Below are positions 33,098 through 41,044 of a stretch of DNA of 64,000 bases, in pieces. Under the pieces are notes generated by a model. That model was not told where the DNA came from and did no database searches. It saw only the letters and a program-made list of their open reading frames with translations. The first letter of the stretch is position 1, and the number at the start of each line of letters is the position of its first letter. The position numbers and the translations under genes are program-made. The stretch is taken from positions 1,178,001 to 1,242,000 of the forward strand of contig OY969905.1 in assembly GCA_963704455.1 (NCBI GenBank), given 5' to 3'. This stretch comes from DASTCZ01 sp963704455. Lineage in GTDB: Bacteria; Acidobacteriota; Terriglobia; Acidiferrales; UBA7541.

Positions 33098-35866
33098 GTG
33101 ATCGGAAACGAAATCCGCGAAATGTTCCTGCGCTTCTTCGAGGAGAAGGGGCACAGGCGCGTGCGCAGCTCGTCGCTGGCGCCGATGAACGACCCGACGC
33201 TGCTCTTCACGAACGCCGGGATGAACCAGTTCAAGGACGTGTTCCTCGGGCTCGACAAGCGCGACTACGTGCGCGCGACTTCGTGCCAGAAATGCGTGCG
33301 CGCAGGCGGGAAGCACAACGACCTCGAAAACGTGGGCTTCACGAACCGGCACCACACTTTTTTCGAGATGCTGGGCAATTTTTCGTTTGGCGATTATTTC
33401 AAGAAAGATGCGATTGCGTTTGCGTGGGAGCTGCTGCTCTCGGAGAAATGGTACGGGCTGCCGCTCGACAAACTTTATTTCACGGTTTTTGGCGGCGCGG
33501 ACGTCACCGATGCAAAAACGCTGGGCGTAGACGAAGAGGCGAAGAAGCTCTGGCTTGAGATTGGAGCGCCGCGCGAGCGCGTGTTTGCAATCCCGGGCCT
33601 GAAAGAGAATTTTTGGGCCATGGGCGATACCGGGCCGTGCGGACCATGCAGCGAAGTCCATTTCGATATGGGCGCGGCGGCAAGCGAGGACGGCCACACG
33701 GATTGCATGTTTCCGTGCGAGTGCGGACGGTACGTGGAAATTTGGAATTTGGTGTTTATGCAATTCAATCGCGGGGCGGATGGGTCGCTGAATCCCCTGC
33801 CGAAGCCGTCGGTGGACACGGGGATGGGGCTGGAGCGGACGGCCGCAGCGCTCCTGAATTTGCACGACCCAAACAAGGTGTCAAATTACGATACGGATTT
33901 GTTTAGCTCTTTGACAGAGCGTGCGCTTGAGTTGTGCGGCACGAATCTCGCTATTCAACCTGAGTTGGGGCCATCTGTTCGGATAATCGCAGACCACGCC
34001 AGGGCCGCCACTTTTCTGATTTCTGATGGCGTTGCTCCGTCAAATGAGGGAAGAGGTTACGTACTCCGCAAAATCATTCGGCGTGCTCTTCGACATGCTC
34101 GGATGATGAATGCGCCCTATCCGTTTCTCTCCCGTATGTCTGACGCCGTCCGCGGCCAAATGATGGGTGCTTATCCTGAACTGAAAGACTCAGCTTTGCG
34201 CGTGAACCAGATTCTTGACGGTGAGGAATCTCGATTTGCAAGTACAGTCAATGTGGGTCTAAAGAAACTAGATGAGGACATAAAAGCGCTGAGTTCGCCT
34301 GGACGTGATATCGCCCGGGCCTATTCAGGATTGGATGGCATCGTATTCGACACTTTCCCCGGAGAGAAGGCATTCAGACTGTACGACACATATGGTCTCC
34401 CCCGCGATTTTATTGAACTTGTTTGTAGGGACGCTGGCTTTCGTGTTGACTGGGAGAGTTTTGACCGGGCGATGGAGGAGCAGCGCACTAAGGCTCGGGC
34501 CTCATGGAAAGGACATTCCAAGGACGTCGCAAATCCCGCATATGCGAAGCTGGCGGAGACGTACAAGACCGAGCCGGGATTTTATCAGGGCGCGGAGGCG
34601 CGCGATTGCCGGATTGAGGCGATTGTCACGAAGAATGGCGCGGTGAAAGAAATCCAAGCGGGCGAGGAAGCGGAAATTGTTCTCGACCGCACGTCCATCT
34701 ATTCCGAGTCGGGCGGGCAGGTGGCGGACACCGGGAAGTTTTACGACAACGCGGAGACCATGGAGTTGGCGGAGGTCCGCGGCGCGTACTATCCGGTGGC
34801 GGGATTGATTGCCCACAGAATTCTTGCAAAGGAAACTTTGCGCGTGGGCGACCGCGTGGCGCCCGTGGCGGATGGCGCGCGGCGCGAGCACATCAAGCGC
34901 AATCACACGGGCACGCACCTGATGCACGCCGCGCTGCGAAATATTTTGGGCACGCACGTGAAGCAGGCGGGCTCGCTCGTGGAACCGGGCCGTCTGCGCT
35001 TCGATTTCTCCCACTTCGCGCCGGTGGACCCGGCAGAGCTGCGCGACATCGAGCAGCAGGTGAACGAGGAGATCCGGCTGAATAGCGCCATAGAAACCGA
35101 CGTGATGGCGATTGACGACGCGCTGGCCTCGGGCGCACTGGCGTTTTTCGGCGACCGGTATCCGGAGTCGAACGTGCGCGTGGTGACGATCCCCGACGCG
35201 AATTCCCCGCGCGGGTTTTACAGCAAGGAACTTTGCGGCGGGACTCACGTGGCGCGCGCGGGCGATATCGGCGTGTTCAAGATTGCGATGGAGTCGTCGG
35301 TGGCGGCGGGCGTTCGGCGCATCGAGGCGGTGACAGGCGTCCGCGCGATTGAGGAATTTCAGCGCGCGGAAGACACGCTGCGCGCGCTTGCGGCGAAGCT
35401 GAATGCCGCGCCGGATGAACTCGATGCCGCAGTCCAAAAGCTGCTCGACGCGAGGCGCGACCTCGAAAAGCAACTTGGCGTGGCGCAGCGCAAAGCCGCG
35501 CAAGGTAACGTGGACGACCTGCTTGCGGGAGTGCGCGAGATCAAAGGAGTGAAGCTCATTTCCGCGCAAGTGCCGACCATGCCGCGCGAAGCCCTTCGCG
35601 GGCTGGTGGACACGCTCCGCCAGAAGCTCGGGGCGGGCGCAGTGGTGCTCGGAATGGTGGAAGACGGGAAAGTGGCGCTGATAGCCGGTGTGACCAAGGA
35701 CCTGACCGCTAAACTCCATGCCGGCAAGATCATGCAGGCCCTCGCCAAGGAGGTGGGCGGCAGCGGCGGCGGCCGGCCCGATTTGGCAGAGGCTGGCGGA
35801 AAAGACACATCCGCCCTAAATAGGACTTTAGACCTAGTGCCAGCCCTCATAGACCGGATGCTATAA
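33098..35866 (+). CDS. alaS: Alanine--tRNA ligase
   Basis: A 922-residue class II tRNA synthetase. The catalytic core (residues about 1-250: motif 1 near RSSSLAPMNDPTLLFTNAGM, TNRHHTFFEMLGNFSFGDY) is followed by the tRNA-recognition region (about 250-460), the editing domain with HNHTGTHLMHAALR and CGGTH zinc ligands, and the C-Ala domain. The GTG at 33098 with AGGGGG was preferred to TTG 33077. The block 33.88-34.51 kb has codon usage very different from the rest of the gene (see findings), although the reading frame and motifs are intact. Confidence 0.97.
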   Translation: MIGNEIREMFLRFFEEKGHRRVRSSSLAPMNDPTLLFTNAGMNQFKDVFLGLDKRDYVRATSCQKCVRAGGKHNDLENVGFTNRHHTFFEMLGNFSFGDYFKKDAIAFAWELLLSEKWYGLPLDKLYFTVFGGADVTDAKTLGVDEEAKKLWLEIGAPRERVFAIPGLKENFWAMGDTGPCGPCSEVHFDMGAAASEDGHTDCMFPCECGRYVEIWNLVFMQFNRGADGSLNPLPKPSVDTGMGLERTAAALLNLHDPNKVSNYDTDLFSSLTERALELCGTNLAIQPELGPSVRIIADHARAATFLISDGVAPSNEGRGYVLRKIIRRALRHARMMNAPYPFLSRMSDAVRGQMMGAYPELKDSALRVNQILDGEESRFASTVNVGLKKLDEDIKALSSPGRDIARAYSGLDGIVFDTFPGEKAFRLYDTYGLPRDFIELVCRDAGFRVDWESFDRAMEEQRTKARASWKGHSKDVANPAYAKLAETYKTEPGFYQGAEARDCRIEAIVTKNGAVKEIQAGEEAEIVLDRTSIYSESGGQVADTGKFYDNAETMELAEVRGAYYPVAGLIAHRILAKETLRVGDRVAPVADGARREHIKRNHTGTHLMHAALRNILGTHVKQAGSLVEPGRLRFDFSHFAPVDPAELRDIEQQVNEEIRLNSAIETDVMAIDDALASGALAFFGDRYPESNVRVVTIPDANSPRGFYSKELCGGTHVARAGDIGVFKIAMESSVAAGVRRIEAVTGVRAIEEFQRAEDTLRALAAKLNAAPDELDAAVQKLLDARRDLEKQLGVAQRKAAQGNVDDLLAGVREIKGVKLISAQVPTMPREALRGLVDTLRQKLGAGAVVLGMVEDGKVALIAGVTKDLTAKLHAGKIMQALAKEVGGSGGGRPDLAEAGGKDTSALNRTLDLVPALIDRML

Positions 35867-35888
35867 TTTGCCTCGGCGCTAGAAATGG

Positions 35889-35959
35889 CCCCGGAGGGGT
35901 GTATTTGGTTGCTCCGGGAGACTGTTATGGCATGCTTCCGCAGCTCGGTTTAGTCTCCC
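35889..35959 (+). promoter_or_regulatory. Alternative hairpins between alaS and transglycosylase gene
   Basis: Two stems compete for the same GGG: CCCGGAG (35890-35896) with CTCCGGG (35912-35918), and GGGAGACT (35916-35923) with AGTCTCCC (35952-35959). The second 8-bp stem is perfect. No U-tract follows it, so this does not look like an intrinsic terminator; the pair may form a switch in the leader of the next gene. No known riboswitch family was recognised. Confidence 0.45.
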
Positions 35960-35974
35960 CCTCCAGAAGAATAT

Positions 35975-36883
35975 ATGAGCGTGCGCACACAAACGAGAAT
36001 CGCTATCTTATTGGCAGGATTGGTGTTAGCCGCGATGCCTGCGCGCGCGCAGGTGGTTTCTGTTCTTGATGACCAAGGGCATAGGATGTACATCAACCTG
36101 GCTCCGCCGCCGACGAAGGCAGCGAATCCGTCTGCGACGGGGGACGTCTCGCCGAAGGACACATCAAACGCAGTCAGGACGAATAAATATGGATTTGTGG
36201 TGAGGAATGTGCCCGCGGACCCGGATGCGCCGCGTCCGATCTCGCGAGACCGGCTTGAGACGCTGATTCAGACAATAGCAGACCGCCATCATGTGGACCC
36301 GGCGCTGGTGCGCGCGGTGATGCAGGTGGAGTCGGGCGGAAATCCGACGGCGGTGTCACGCAAAGGCGCGATGGGGCTGATGCAACTGATGCCGGATACG
36401 GCCTTGCAGATGGGTGTGACGAAAGTGTTCGATCCGCAGGAAAATCTGGAAGCGGGCGTGAGGACGTTGCGCGCACTACTGGTGCGGTACAACGGCGATC
36501 TCGACAAGGCGCTGGCGGCCTATAACGCGGGAACGGGCGCGGTGGACCGCGCCGGAGGAGTGCCGCGCAACCGCGAAACTCGCGATTACGTGCGCAAAGT
36601 GACGAATAATTATTTCCAGAGCGACGCGGGGCAACCGGCGACGGCGCCGGGCACGGCGCAGCGCGTGGCAACGGGCAATGCGACATCGTCTGGGAATGGA
36701 GCTTCGGCAACCAAATCAACTCCGTCAACCAAATCAACTTTATCAACCAACACGACATCGCCGAGCAAAACAACATCGTCAGCAAACGCGATATCATCGG
36801 CAAATACAACTGCGTCAGCGCCGCCGCATCATATTCATCAGGAACGAGATTCGCAGGGGCGGCTTGTGTGGGTGAACGATTGA
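35975..36883 (+). CDS. Lytic transglycosylase (SLT domain), secreted
   Basis: A 302-residue protein with signal peptide ending near AMPARAQ (residue 26). A short N-terminal segment precedes the SLT domain at about residues 90-205: ADRHHVDPALVRAVMQVESGGNP with the catalytic Glu (VES), KGAMGLMQLMPDTA, and the AYNAGTGAV motif. It cleaves the glycan strand of murein to 1,6-anhydro products. The tail (about 215-295) is a Ser/Thr/Asn-rich low-complexity region made of short repeats (TKSTPSTKSTLS), probably disordered. It is the first gene of a murein-related cluster with the amidase downstream. Confidence 0.93.
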   Translation: MSVRTQTRIAILLAGLVLAAMPARAQVVSVLDDQGHRMYINLAPPPTKAANPSATGDVSPKDTSNAVRTNKYGFVVRNVPADPDAPRPISRDRLETLIQTIADRHHVDPALVRAVMQVESGGNPTAVSRKGAMGLMQLMPDTALQMGVTKVFDPQENLEAGVRTLRALLVRYNGDLDKALAAYNAGTGAVDRAGGVPRNRETRDYVRKVTNNYFQSDAGQPATAPGTAQRVATGNATSSGNGASATKSTPSTKSTLSTNTTSPSKTTSSANAISSANTTASAPPHHIHQERDSQGRLVWVND

Positions 36884-36969
36884 GATTGAATGAAAGTGAA
36901 TGATTCGCGAGGCGTAAAGAATTCTTCCGGTTCGTTTGGGTGTTTCACTGGTAACATTGGGTTCTTGCC

Positions 36970-39081
36970 GTGATTCGCAGGGGGACAATCCGCAAACGGG
37001 TCTCTAGAAGGCCCCTGAGTGGGGCGTTGGCGCGAAGCGCGTGTTTGTGCGGTGCGCTGGCAATGTTGCTTTTGTTGTGCGGCGTTGCGGCACGAGCGGA
37101 CACGGCCAGCGCGCGCGAAAAAGCGCACGAGCAATTCGACAAGGCCCAGAAAGACCGCGCCGCTTTGGAAGTGATTCCCGATCAGCAGCGCACGCTGGCG
37201 CAATATCAAGACTTGGTGAAATCCTACCGGCGCGTAAGCCTGCTCTCATCAAGCGCGCCCGATGTTCCCTTTTCGCTGCTGACCGTAGGCGATCTCTACC
37301 GGAAAATGGGCGATCGCTTCGATCCAAAATTTTATCAGTATGCCGTGGACACTTATCAATATTTGCTGCACGAGTATCCGCAGAGCCGCTATCGCGAAGA
37401 CGCGCTCTTCTCGGTGGGTCAGATCGAAAAGGATGACTTGCATGATTCGGCGCTCGCGAAGAAATCGTTTGAAGAATTCCTGAAGCTGCACCCAAAATCA
37501 CCGCGCGTGAAAGACGCGCAGGCTTCGCTCGCCGAGATTGCCAGTCCGAAGCAGACGGCGAGGAAGAATGCGGCGCCTGCTCCGCAAACTGTGTCGCAAA
37601 GCGCGCAGCATTCTGCGCCGCCTCCCATACCGCAGCAGACGGCCGCAGCCGCGCAGAGCAGCGCGCCGAATCCGGGCGCAAATTCCGCGGCGAGTTCCCC
37701 GCCGACACAAATCAGCCCGGCGGAAACAATGGAGGAGCCGGCGCCAGGCAGGATTGCTGAGGTGCGCGAGATTAAGTCGTGGGCGACACCGGACTATACG
37801 CGAATCGTGGTGAGCCTGGACGCGCCCGTGAATTATCAGGCGGCGCGCCTCTCGAATCCGGACAGGATTTATTTTGACGTAAAGAACGCGCGGCTGGGCC
37901 GCTCGGCAACGAGCGCACCGATTCAGGTGCAGGGTGAAGTGTTGAAGGGCGTGCGCGTGGCGCAGAATCAGGCCGGGGTCGTGCGCATCGTTTTGGAAGT
38001 CTCGAAGGTAAGAGATTACTCGGTCTTCCTCCTGCGTGACCCTTACCGAATGGTCGTGGATGTTTACGCGAAGAGGGATCCGTTGGTTGCGCAGAATGCA
38101 CAGCCGAAAGCGCCGCCAAGTACAAACACCGCGGCGAATCCGCACGCGCCGCCGGCATCGAAAAATCCCCAAAGCACCGCGTCCAACACAGCCGCCAATG
38201 TTGCGTCCGAAGGCCCGGGCTCGCGCATAAATACGCGGACAATCCGCACGACGGGCGCGAAGCAGCCTCCCGCGCCTGTGCCGGACGCGCCACGCGATGG
38301 CCCACAATCGCTCACACGCGCGCTGGGTTTGAAGACCGGCCGTATCGTGATTGACGCCGGGCATGGCGGCCACGATACCGGCACGATCGGCCCCAACGGA
38401 TTGATGGAAAAAGACTTGTGCCTCGACGTCGCCCTTCGCTTGGGCAAGATGATCGAGGAACGGTTACCGGGAACAGAGGTGATTTACACCCGGGATGACG
38501 ACACATTCATCCCGCTCGAGCAGCGCACTACCATTGCCAACGAAGCTAAAGCCGACCTATTTATCTCCATCCATGCGAATTCCAGCCCGGACTCGACCGC
38601 GCGCGGCGTGGAAACTTACTACCTGAACTTTTCGCCTTCGCCGGAAGCCATGCAGGTAGCGGCGCGCGAAAACGCCACGGCGCAGGGAAACGTGCATCAA
38701 CTGGAAGACTTGATCCAGCGCATCGCCAAGAATGAAAAAATCGAAGAATCGCGCGAGTTGGCGTCTGACATTCAGGACTCGTTGACCAAGCGTCTGCAGA
38801 AGTCGAATCACAGTATCCGCGACCGCGGCGTACGCAAGGCCCCTTTTGTGGTGCTGATTGGCGCAAACATGCCATCGGTGCTGGCGGAGATTTCGTTCAT
38901 CAGCAATCCGTCGGATGAATCATCGCTCCGGAAACCGGACGCGCGCGATCGGGTGGCCGACGGTCTGTACATTGGAATCGAATCCTACTTGAAGAGCACA
39001 AACAGCCTCGCATTTCACCAGCAGCCGAAGGCGCCAACGAACGGCCGGGCCGGAGTAGCGCCGGGCGGGAACCAGCGGTAG
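36970..39081 (+). CDS. N-acetylmuramoyl-L-alanine amidase with TPR-like, AMIN and Amidase_3 domains
   Basis: A 703-residue protein starting at GTG. A signal peptide (RSACLCGALAMLLLLCGVAARA) is followed by TPR-like helices (about 45-185: YQYAVDTYQYLLHEYPQSRY, ALAKKSFEEFLKLHPKSPR), a Pro/Ala/Gln-rich linker, an AMIN domain (about 260-365: AEVREIKSWATPDYTRIVVSLDAPV), a second linker and the zinc amidase domain (about 450-680: RIVIDAGHGGHDTGTIG, E..., HANSS, EISFISN). Such enzymes split daughter cells or open murein. The TPR-like part in front is unusual for AmiC. It lies behind the transglycosylase gene. Confidence 0.93.
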   Translation: MIRRGTIRKRVSRRPLSGALARSACLCGALAMLLLLCGVAARADTASAREKAHEQFDKAQKDRAALEVIPDQQRTLAQYQDLVKSYRRVSLLSSSAPDVPFSLLTVGDLYRKMGDRFDPKFYQYAVDTYQYLLHEYPQSRYREDALFSVGQIEKDDLHDSALAKKSFEEFLKLHPKSPRVKDAQASLAEIASPKQTARKNAAPAPQTVSQSAQHSAPPPIPQQTAAAAQSSAPNPGANSAASSPPTQISPAETMEEPAPGRIAEVREIKSWATPDYTRIVVSLDAPVNYQAARLSNPDRIYFDVKNARLGRSATSAPIQVQGEVLKGVRVAQNQAGVVRIVLEVSKVRDYSVFLLRDPYRMVVDVYAKRDPLVAQNAQPKAPPSTNTAANPHAPPASKNPQSTASNTAANVASEGPGSRINTRTIRTTGAKQPPAPVPDAPRDGPQSLTRALGLKTGRIVIDAGHGGHDTGTIGPNGLMEKDLCLDVALRLGKMIEERLPGTEVIYTRDDDTFIPLEQRTTIANEAKADLFISIHANSSPDSTARGVETYYLNFSPSPEAMQVAARENATAQGNVHQLEDLIQRIAKNEKIEESRELASDIQDSLTKRLQKSNHSIRDRGVRKAPFVVLIGANMPSVLAEISFISNPSDESSLRKPDARDRVADGLYIGIESYLKSTNSLAFHQQPKAPTNGRAGVAPGGNQR

Positions 39082-39112
39082 AATTCCGGAGTCTAATTCA
39101 CAAGAGGATCTT

Positions 39113-40207
39113 GTGCGGCGAATACTAATTTCGTGCTTGGTTGCGTGTTCCCTGCTGGCCGCGGCGCGTCCGTCGGCGGCGCAGGGATTGCTGCCGCCAT
39201 CCTTTGGGAGCTGGAACGCCGGTGCGAGGCAGCCCGTGACGCTGGAGCAGATCGCGGGAACAAACGCAGAAGCGATCCGCGAATACGGGTTCAAAGCAAT
39301 CGAGCGAGTTGAGTATGCGCGCAAGGCGGATACGCTGACCGTTACGCTGTATCGGATGATGGACCCTTCGGCTGCATATGGAGCGTTTACGTATCTGCGT
39401 CCTGCGGGAATGAGGCCGCAAGACATTTCGCGATACGCGGCGGGATCGGCGAATCGTGCGCTCGTAGTTGTCGGCAATCTCCTGATAGATGCGAATGGCG
39501 CGGCTGTCGCGCTGTCAATGAAGGATATTGGAATGCTTGCCGGCACTCTGAAATCCAGGGCTGACCCGAGCCCTTTTCCTTCGATCAGCGTACATCTGCC
39601 CCAAGAAGGAATGGTGCCTGGCTCCGAGCATTATTTTGTGGGGCCGGTTGCACTTCACACGCTGATTCCTGTAGGTTCTGGAGATTGGCTTGGGTTTTCC
39701 AACGGCGCGGAGGCGATTTCCGCGCGATACCGAAAGAGCGGTCAGGAAGTTACGCTGCTGATTGTGGAGTACCCGACCCAGCAGATTGCCTCGAAACATT
39801 TCGACTCCGCCCAGCCAATCTTTCAATCGAGTTCTAATGCCCCCGTTCCGGGTTATCTCCTTCTTTCATGGGAACGAGATGACGACCTGATATCAATCGT
39901 GTTCGGCCAAGCTCCCTCTACACTCGCGAACGCACTGGTAAAGAAAGTCGTCTACGGCCACAACGTTACTTGGAACGAACCGCCCTACAAAGCGACGGAG
40001 TTGAGCTGGCCCACATACGTGATTGGAGCGTTCACTGGTGCTGGCATCATGATGGTATTTTCCATTGTGAGCGGGATCGGCTTCGGCATTATTCGAGTTG
40101 CAGTCAAAACCTTCCTTCCGGGAAAGGTTTTTGACCGCCATGGCAAAATTGAAGTGATTCAACTTGGACTATCCGGCAAACCTATAGATACAAAGGACTT
40201 CTACTGA
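39113..40207 (+). CDS. Secreted protein of unknown function, DUF6599-like
   Basis: A 364-residue protein starting at GTG (GAGG ribosome site). It has a signal peptide (MRRILISCLVACSLLAAARPSAAQ), a beta-rich extracytoplasmic part (about 25-300) with the block YRMMDPSAAYGAFTYLRP, and one membrane helix near the C-terminus (YVIGAFTGAGIMMVFSIVSGIGFGIIRV). It resembles acidobacterial secreted proteins of the DUF6599 type, an assignment made from memory. It is 32 bp behind the amidase gene and likely belongs to the same envelope operon. Confidence 0.65.
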   Translation: MRRILISCLVACSLLAAARPSAAQGLLPPSFGSWNAGARQPVTLEQIAGTNAEAIREYGFKAIERVEYARKADTLTVTLYRMMDPSAAYGAFTYLRPAGMRPQDISRYAAGSANRALVVVGNLLIDANGAAVALSMKDIGMLAGTLKSRADPSPFPSISVHLPQEGMVPGSEHYFVGPVALHTLIPVGSGDWLGFSNGAEAISARYRKSGQEVTLLIVEYPTQQIASKHFDSAQPIFQSSSNAPVPGYLLLSWERDDDLISIVFGQAPSTLANALVKKVVYGHNVTWNEPPYKATELSWPTYVIGAFTGAGIMMVFSIVSGIGFGIIRVAVKTFLPGKVFDRHGKIEVIQLGLSGKPIDTKDFY

Positions 40208-40267
40208 AACTTCACCTTCGAGCATTCCTTGAAATCTGTTTATCTAAAGGGATTTCTGTGGATATTC

Positions 40268-40315
40268 CCGTAAGCTCCTGATTCTAAAGGACTTTAAGTC
40301 CATTAGAATCAATGC
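40268..40315. repeat. Dispersed palindromic repeat, second locus
   Basis: Related to the element at 29657. The left arm CCGTAAGCTCCTGATTCTAA is followed by AGGACTTTAAGTCC and the inverted ATTAGAATCA. The centre is an almost perfect palindrome (GATTCTAA to TTAGAATC). The outer right arm is shorter than in the 29.66-kb copy. Confidence 0.65.
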
Positions 40316-40324
40316 TTTATTTGC

Positions 40325-40354
40325 TTGACTGCAAAGTGGCGGCTCTTTTATGCT
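40325..40354 (+). promoter_or_regulatory. Promoter of candidate small RNA
   Basis: TTGACT (40325-40330) and TATGCT (40349-40354) with an 18-bp spacer. No start codon with a ribosome site follows before the terminator at 40445. Confidence 0.5.
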
Positions 40355-40360
40355 CGCCCC

Positions 40361-40447
40361 GAGGAAAAAGAGTTCGGGGCCTTCCGCGCATAGGCCTGGA
40401 ACGATTCTCCCCTCTGGAGAGCCCACCCTAACGGGTGGGCTTTCTGT
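40361..40447 (+). ncRNA. Candidate small RNA of about 85 nt
   Basis: Defined by the promoter 40325-40354 and the terminator 40420-40445. The 5' part can form a hairpin, GCCCCGA (40356-40362) with TCGGGGC (40374-40380), closing a GA-rich loop (GGAAAAAGAGT); if transcription starts near 40361, the first stem bases would be lost. Family not recognised. Not a tRNA: no T-loop or acceptor pairing. Confidence 0.4.
40420..40445 (+). terminator. Intrinsic terminator
   Basis: A perfect 9-bp stem, AGCCCACCC / GGGTGGGCT with TAAC loop (40420-40441), followed by TTCTGTTT. It would end both the candidate small RNA and any read-through from the envelope operon. Confidence 0.85.
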
Positions 40448-40638
40448 TTACGCCAAGATTTGGGCCTGCCTTTTTTGACTCTACTACTCTTCCTTCGCGT
40501 TCAATTCATTATTCTCAAATTCTCCTCAAAAAGGTGAGACCGACACTTACCAAGCCGAAAAACAAATCTCGGCAGGATGCAATTTCCAAAGTCACGTAAC
40601 GTTTGCGGGTTTGGGGCGTCAAAAGAAATGAACCCTTC

Positions 40639-40693
40639 CTGTTGACAATCAACAGCAAGGGGCGTAGGTTCCTGTTGATTTTCTACAGGAGGT
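40639..40693 (+). promoter_or_regulatory. Operator and ribosome site of padR
   Basis: CTGTTGA-CAA-TCAACAG (40639-40655) is a perfect 7-bp palindrome. A third half-site CTGTTGA recurs at 40672-40678, and the ribosome site AGGAGGT is at 40687-40693. PadR regulators bind palindromes in their own leader; a repressor here would block ribosome access or transcription. Confidence 0.5.
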
Positions 40694-40698
40694 GTCCC

Positions 40699-41043
40699 AT
40701 TTCCGACCCACGACTCGATGTCCTTCAAGGCACGCTCGATTTAATGATCCTTAAAACACTGGAGACCATGGGCTCGCTGCACGGCTACGGCATCGCACGC
40801 CGCCTCGAACAAATCTCCCGCGACATGATGAAACTCAATCAGGGAACGGTTTACCCCGCCCTGTTGCGGCTGGAGCAGCGCGACTGGATCGGCTCGAAAT
40901 GGGGGGTGTCCGACAACAACCGCCGCGCGAAGTATTACTCGATCACACGCGCGGGCCAGCGGCAGCTTGCCGCGGAAACCGAAAACTGGGAGCTGTTGAC
41001 GGGGATTATGGCGCGGCTGCTGAGCGCGACCGAGGAATCTTGA
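40699..41043 (+). CDS. PadR-family transcriptional regulator
   Basis: A 114-residue winged-helix repressor (LDVLQGTLDLMILKTLETMGSLHGYGIARRLE..., then LNQGTVYPALLRLEQRDWI and KYYSITRAGQRQL). This is the short PadR-s2 type commonly preceding ADOP permeases. The frame is open to 40603, but a perfect AGGAGGT lies at 40687-40693, placing the start at ATT 40699 with 5-bp spacing. Upstream TTG codons at 40603, 40642 or 40675 lack such a site. The gene ends 1 bp before the permease start, so the pair is coupled. Confidence 0.85.
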   Translation: MSDPRLDVLQGTLDLMILKTLETMGSLHGYGIARRLEQISRDMMKLNQGTVYPALLRLEQRDWIGSKWGVSDNNRRAKYYSITRAGQRQLAAETENWELLTGIMARLLSATEES

Positions 41044-41044
41044 A

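Larger units (their letters stand above)
40208..40698. other. Long intergenic region with repeat, candidate small RNA and regulatory palindromes
   Basis: Contains a palindromic repeat (40268-40315), a promoter with a hairpin and terminator (40325-40445), and a palindromic operator plus ribosome site of padR (40639-40693). No additional protein gene is supported: the frames crossing it are short and run through the repeat. Confidence 0.8.

Noticed and set aside
35867..35974. c-di-GMP or c-di-AMP riboswitch before the transglycosylase gene
   Set aside because: Hairpins exist, but none of the conserved motifs of the known classes could be matched.
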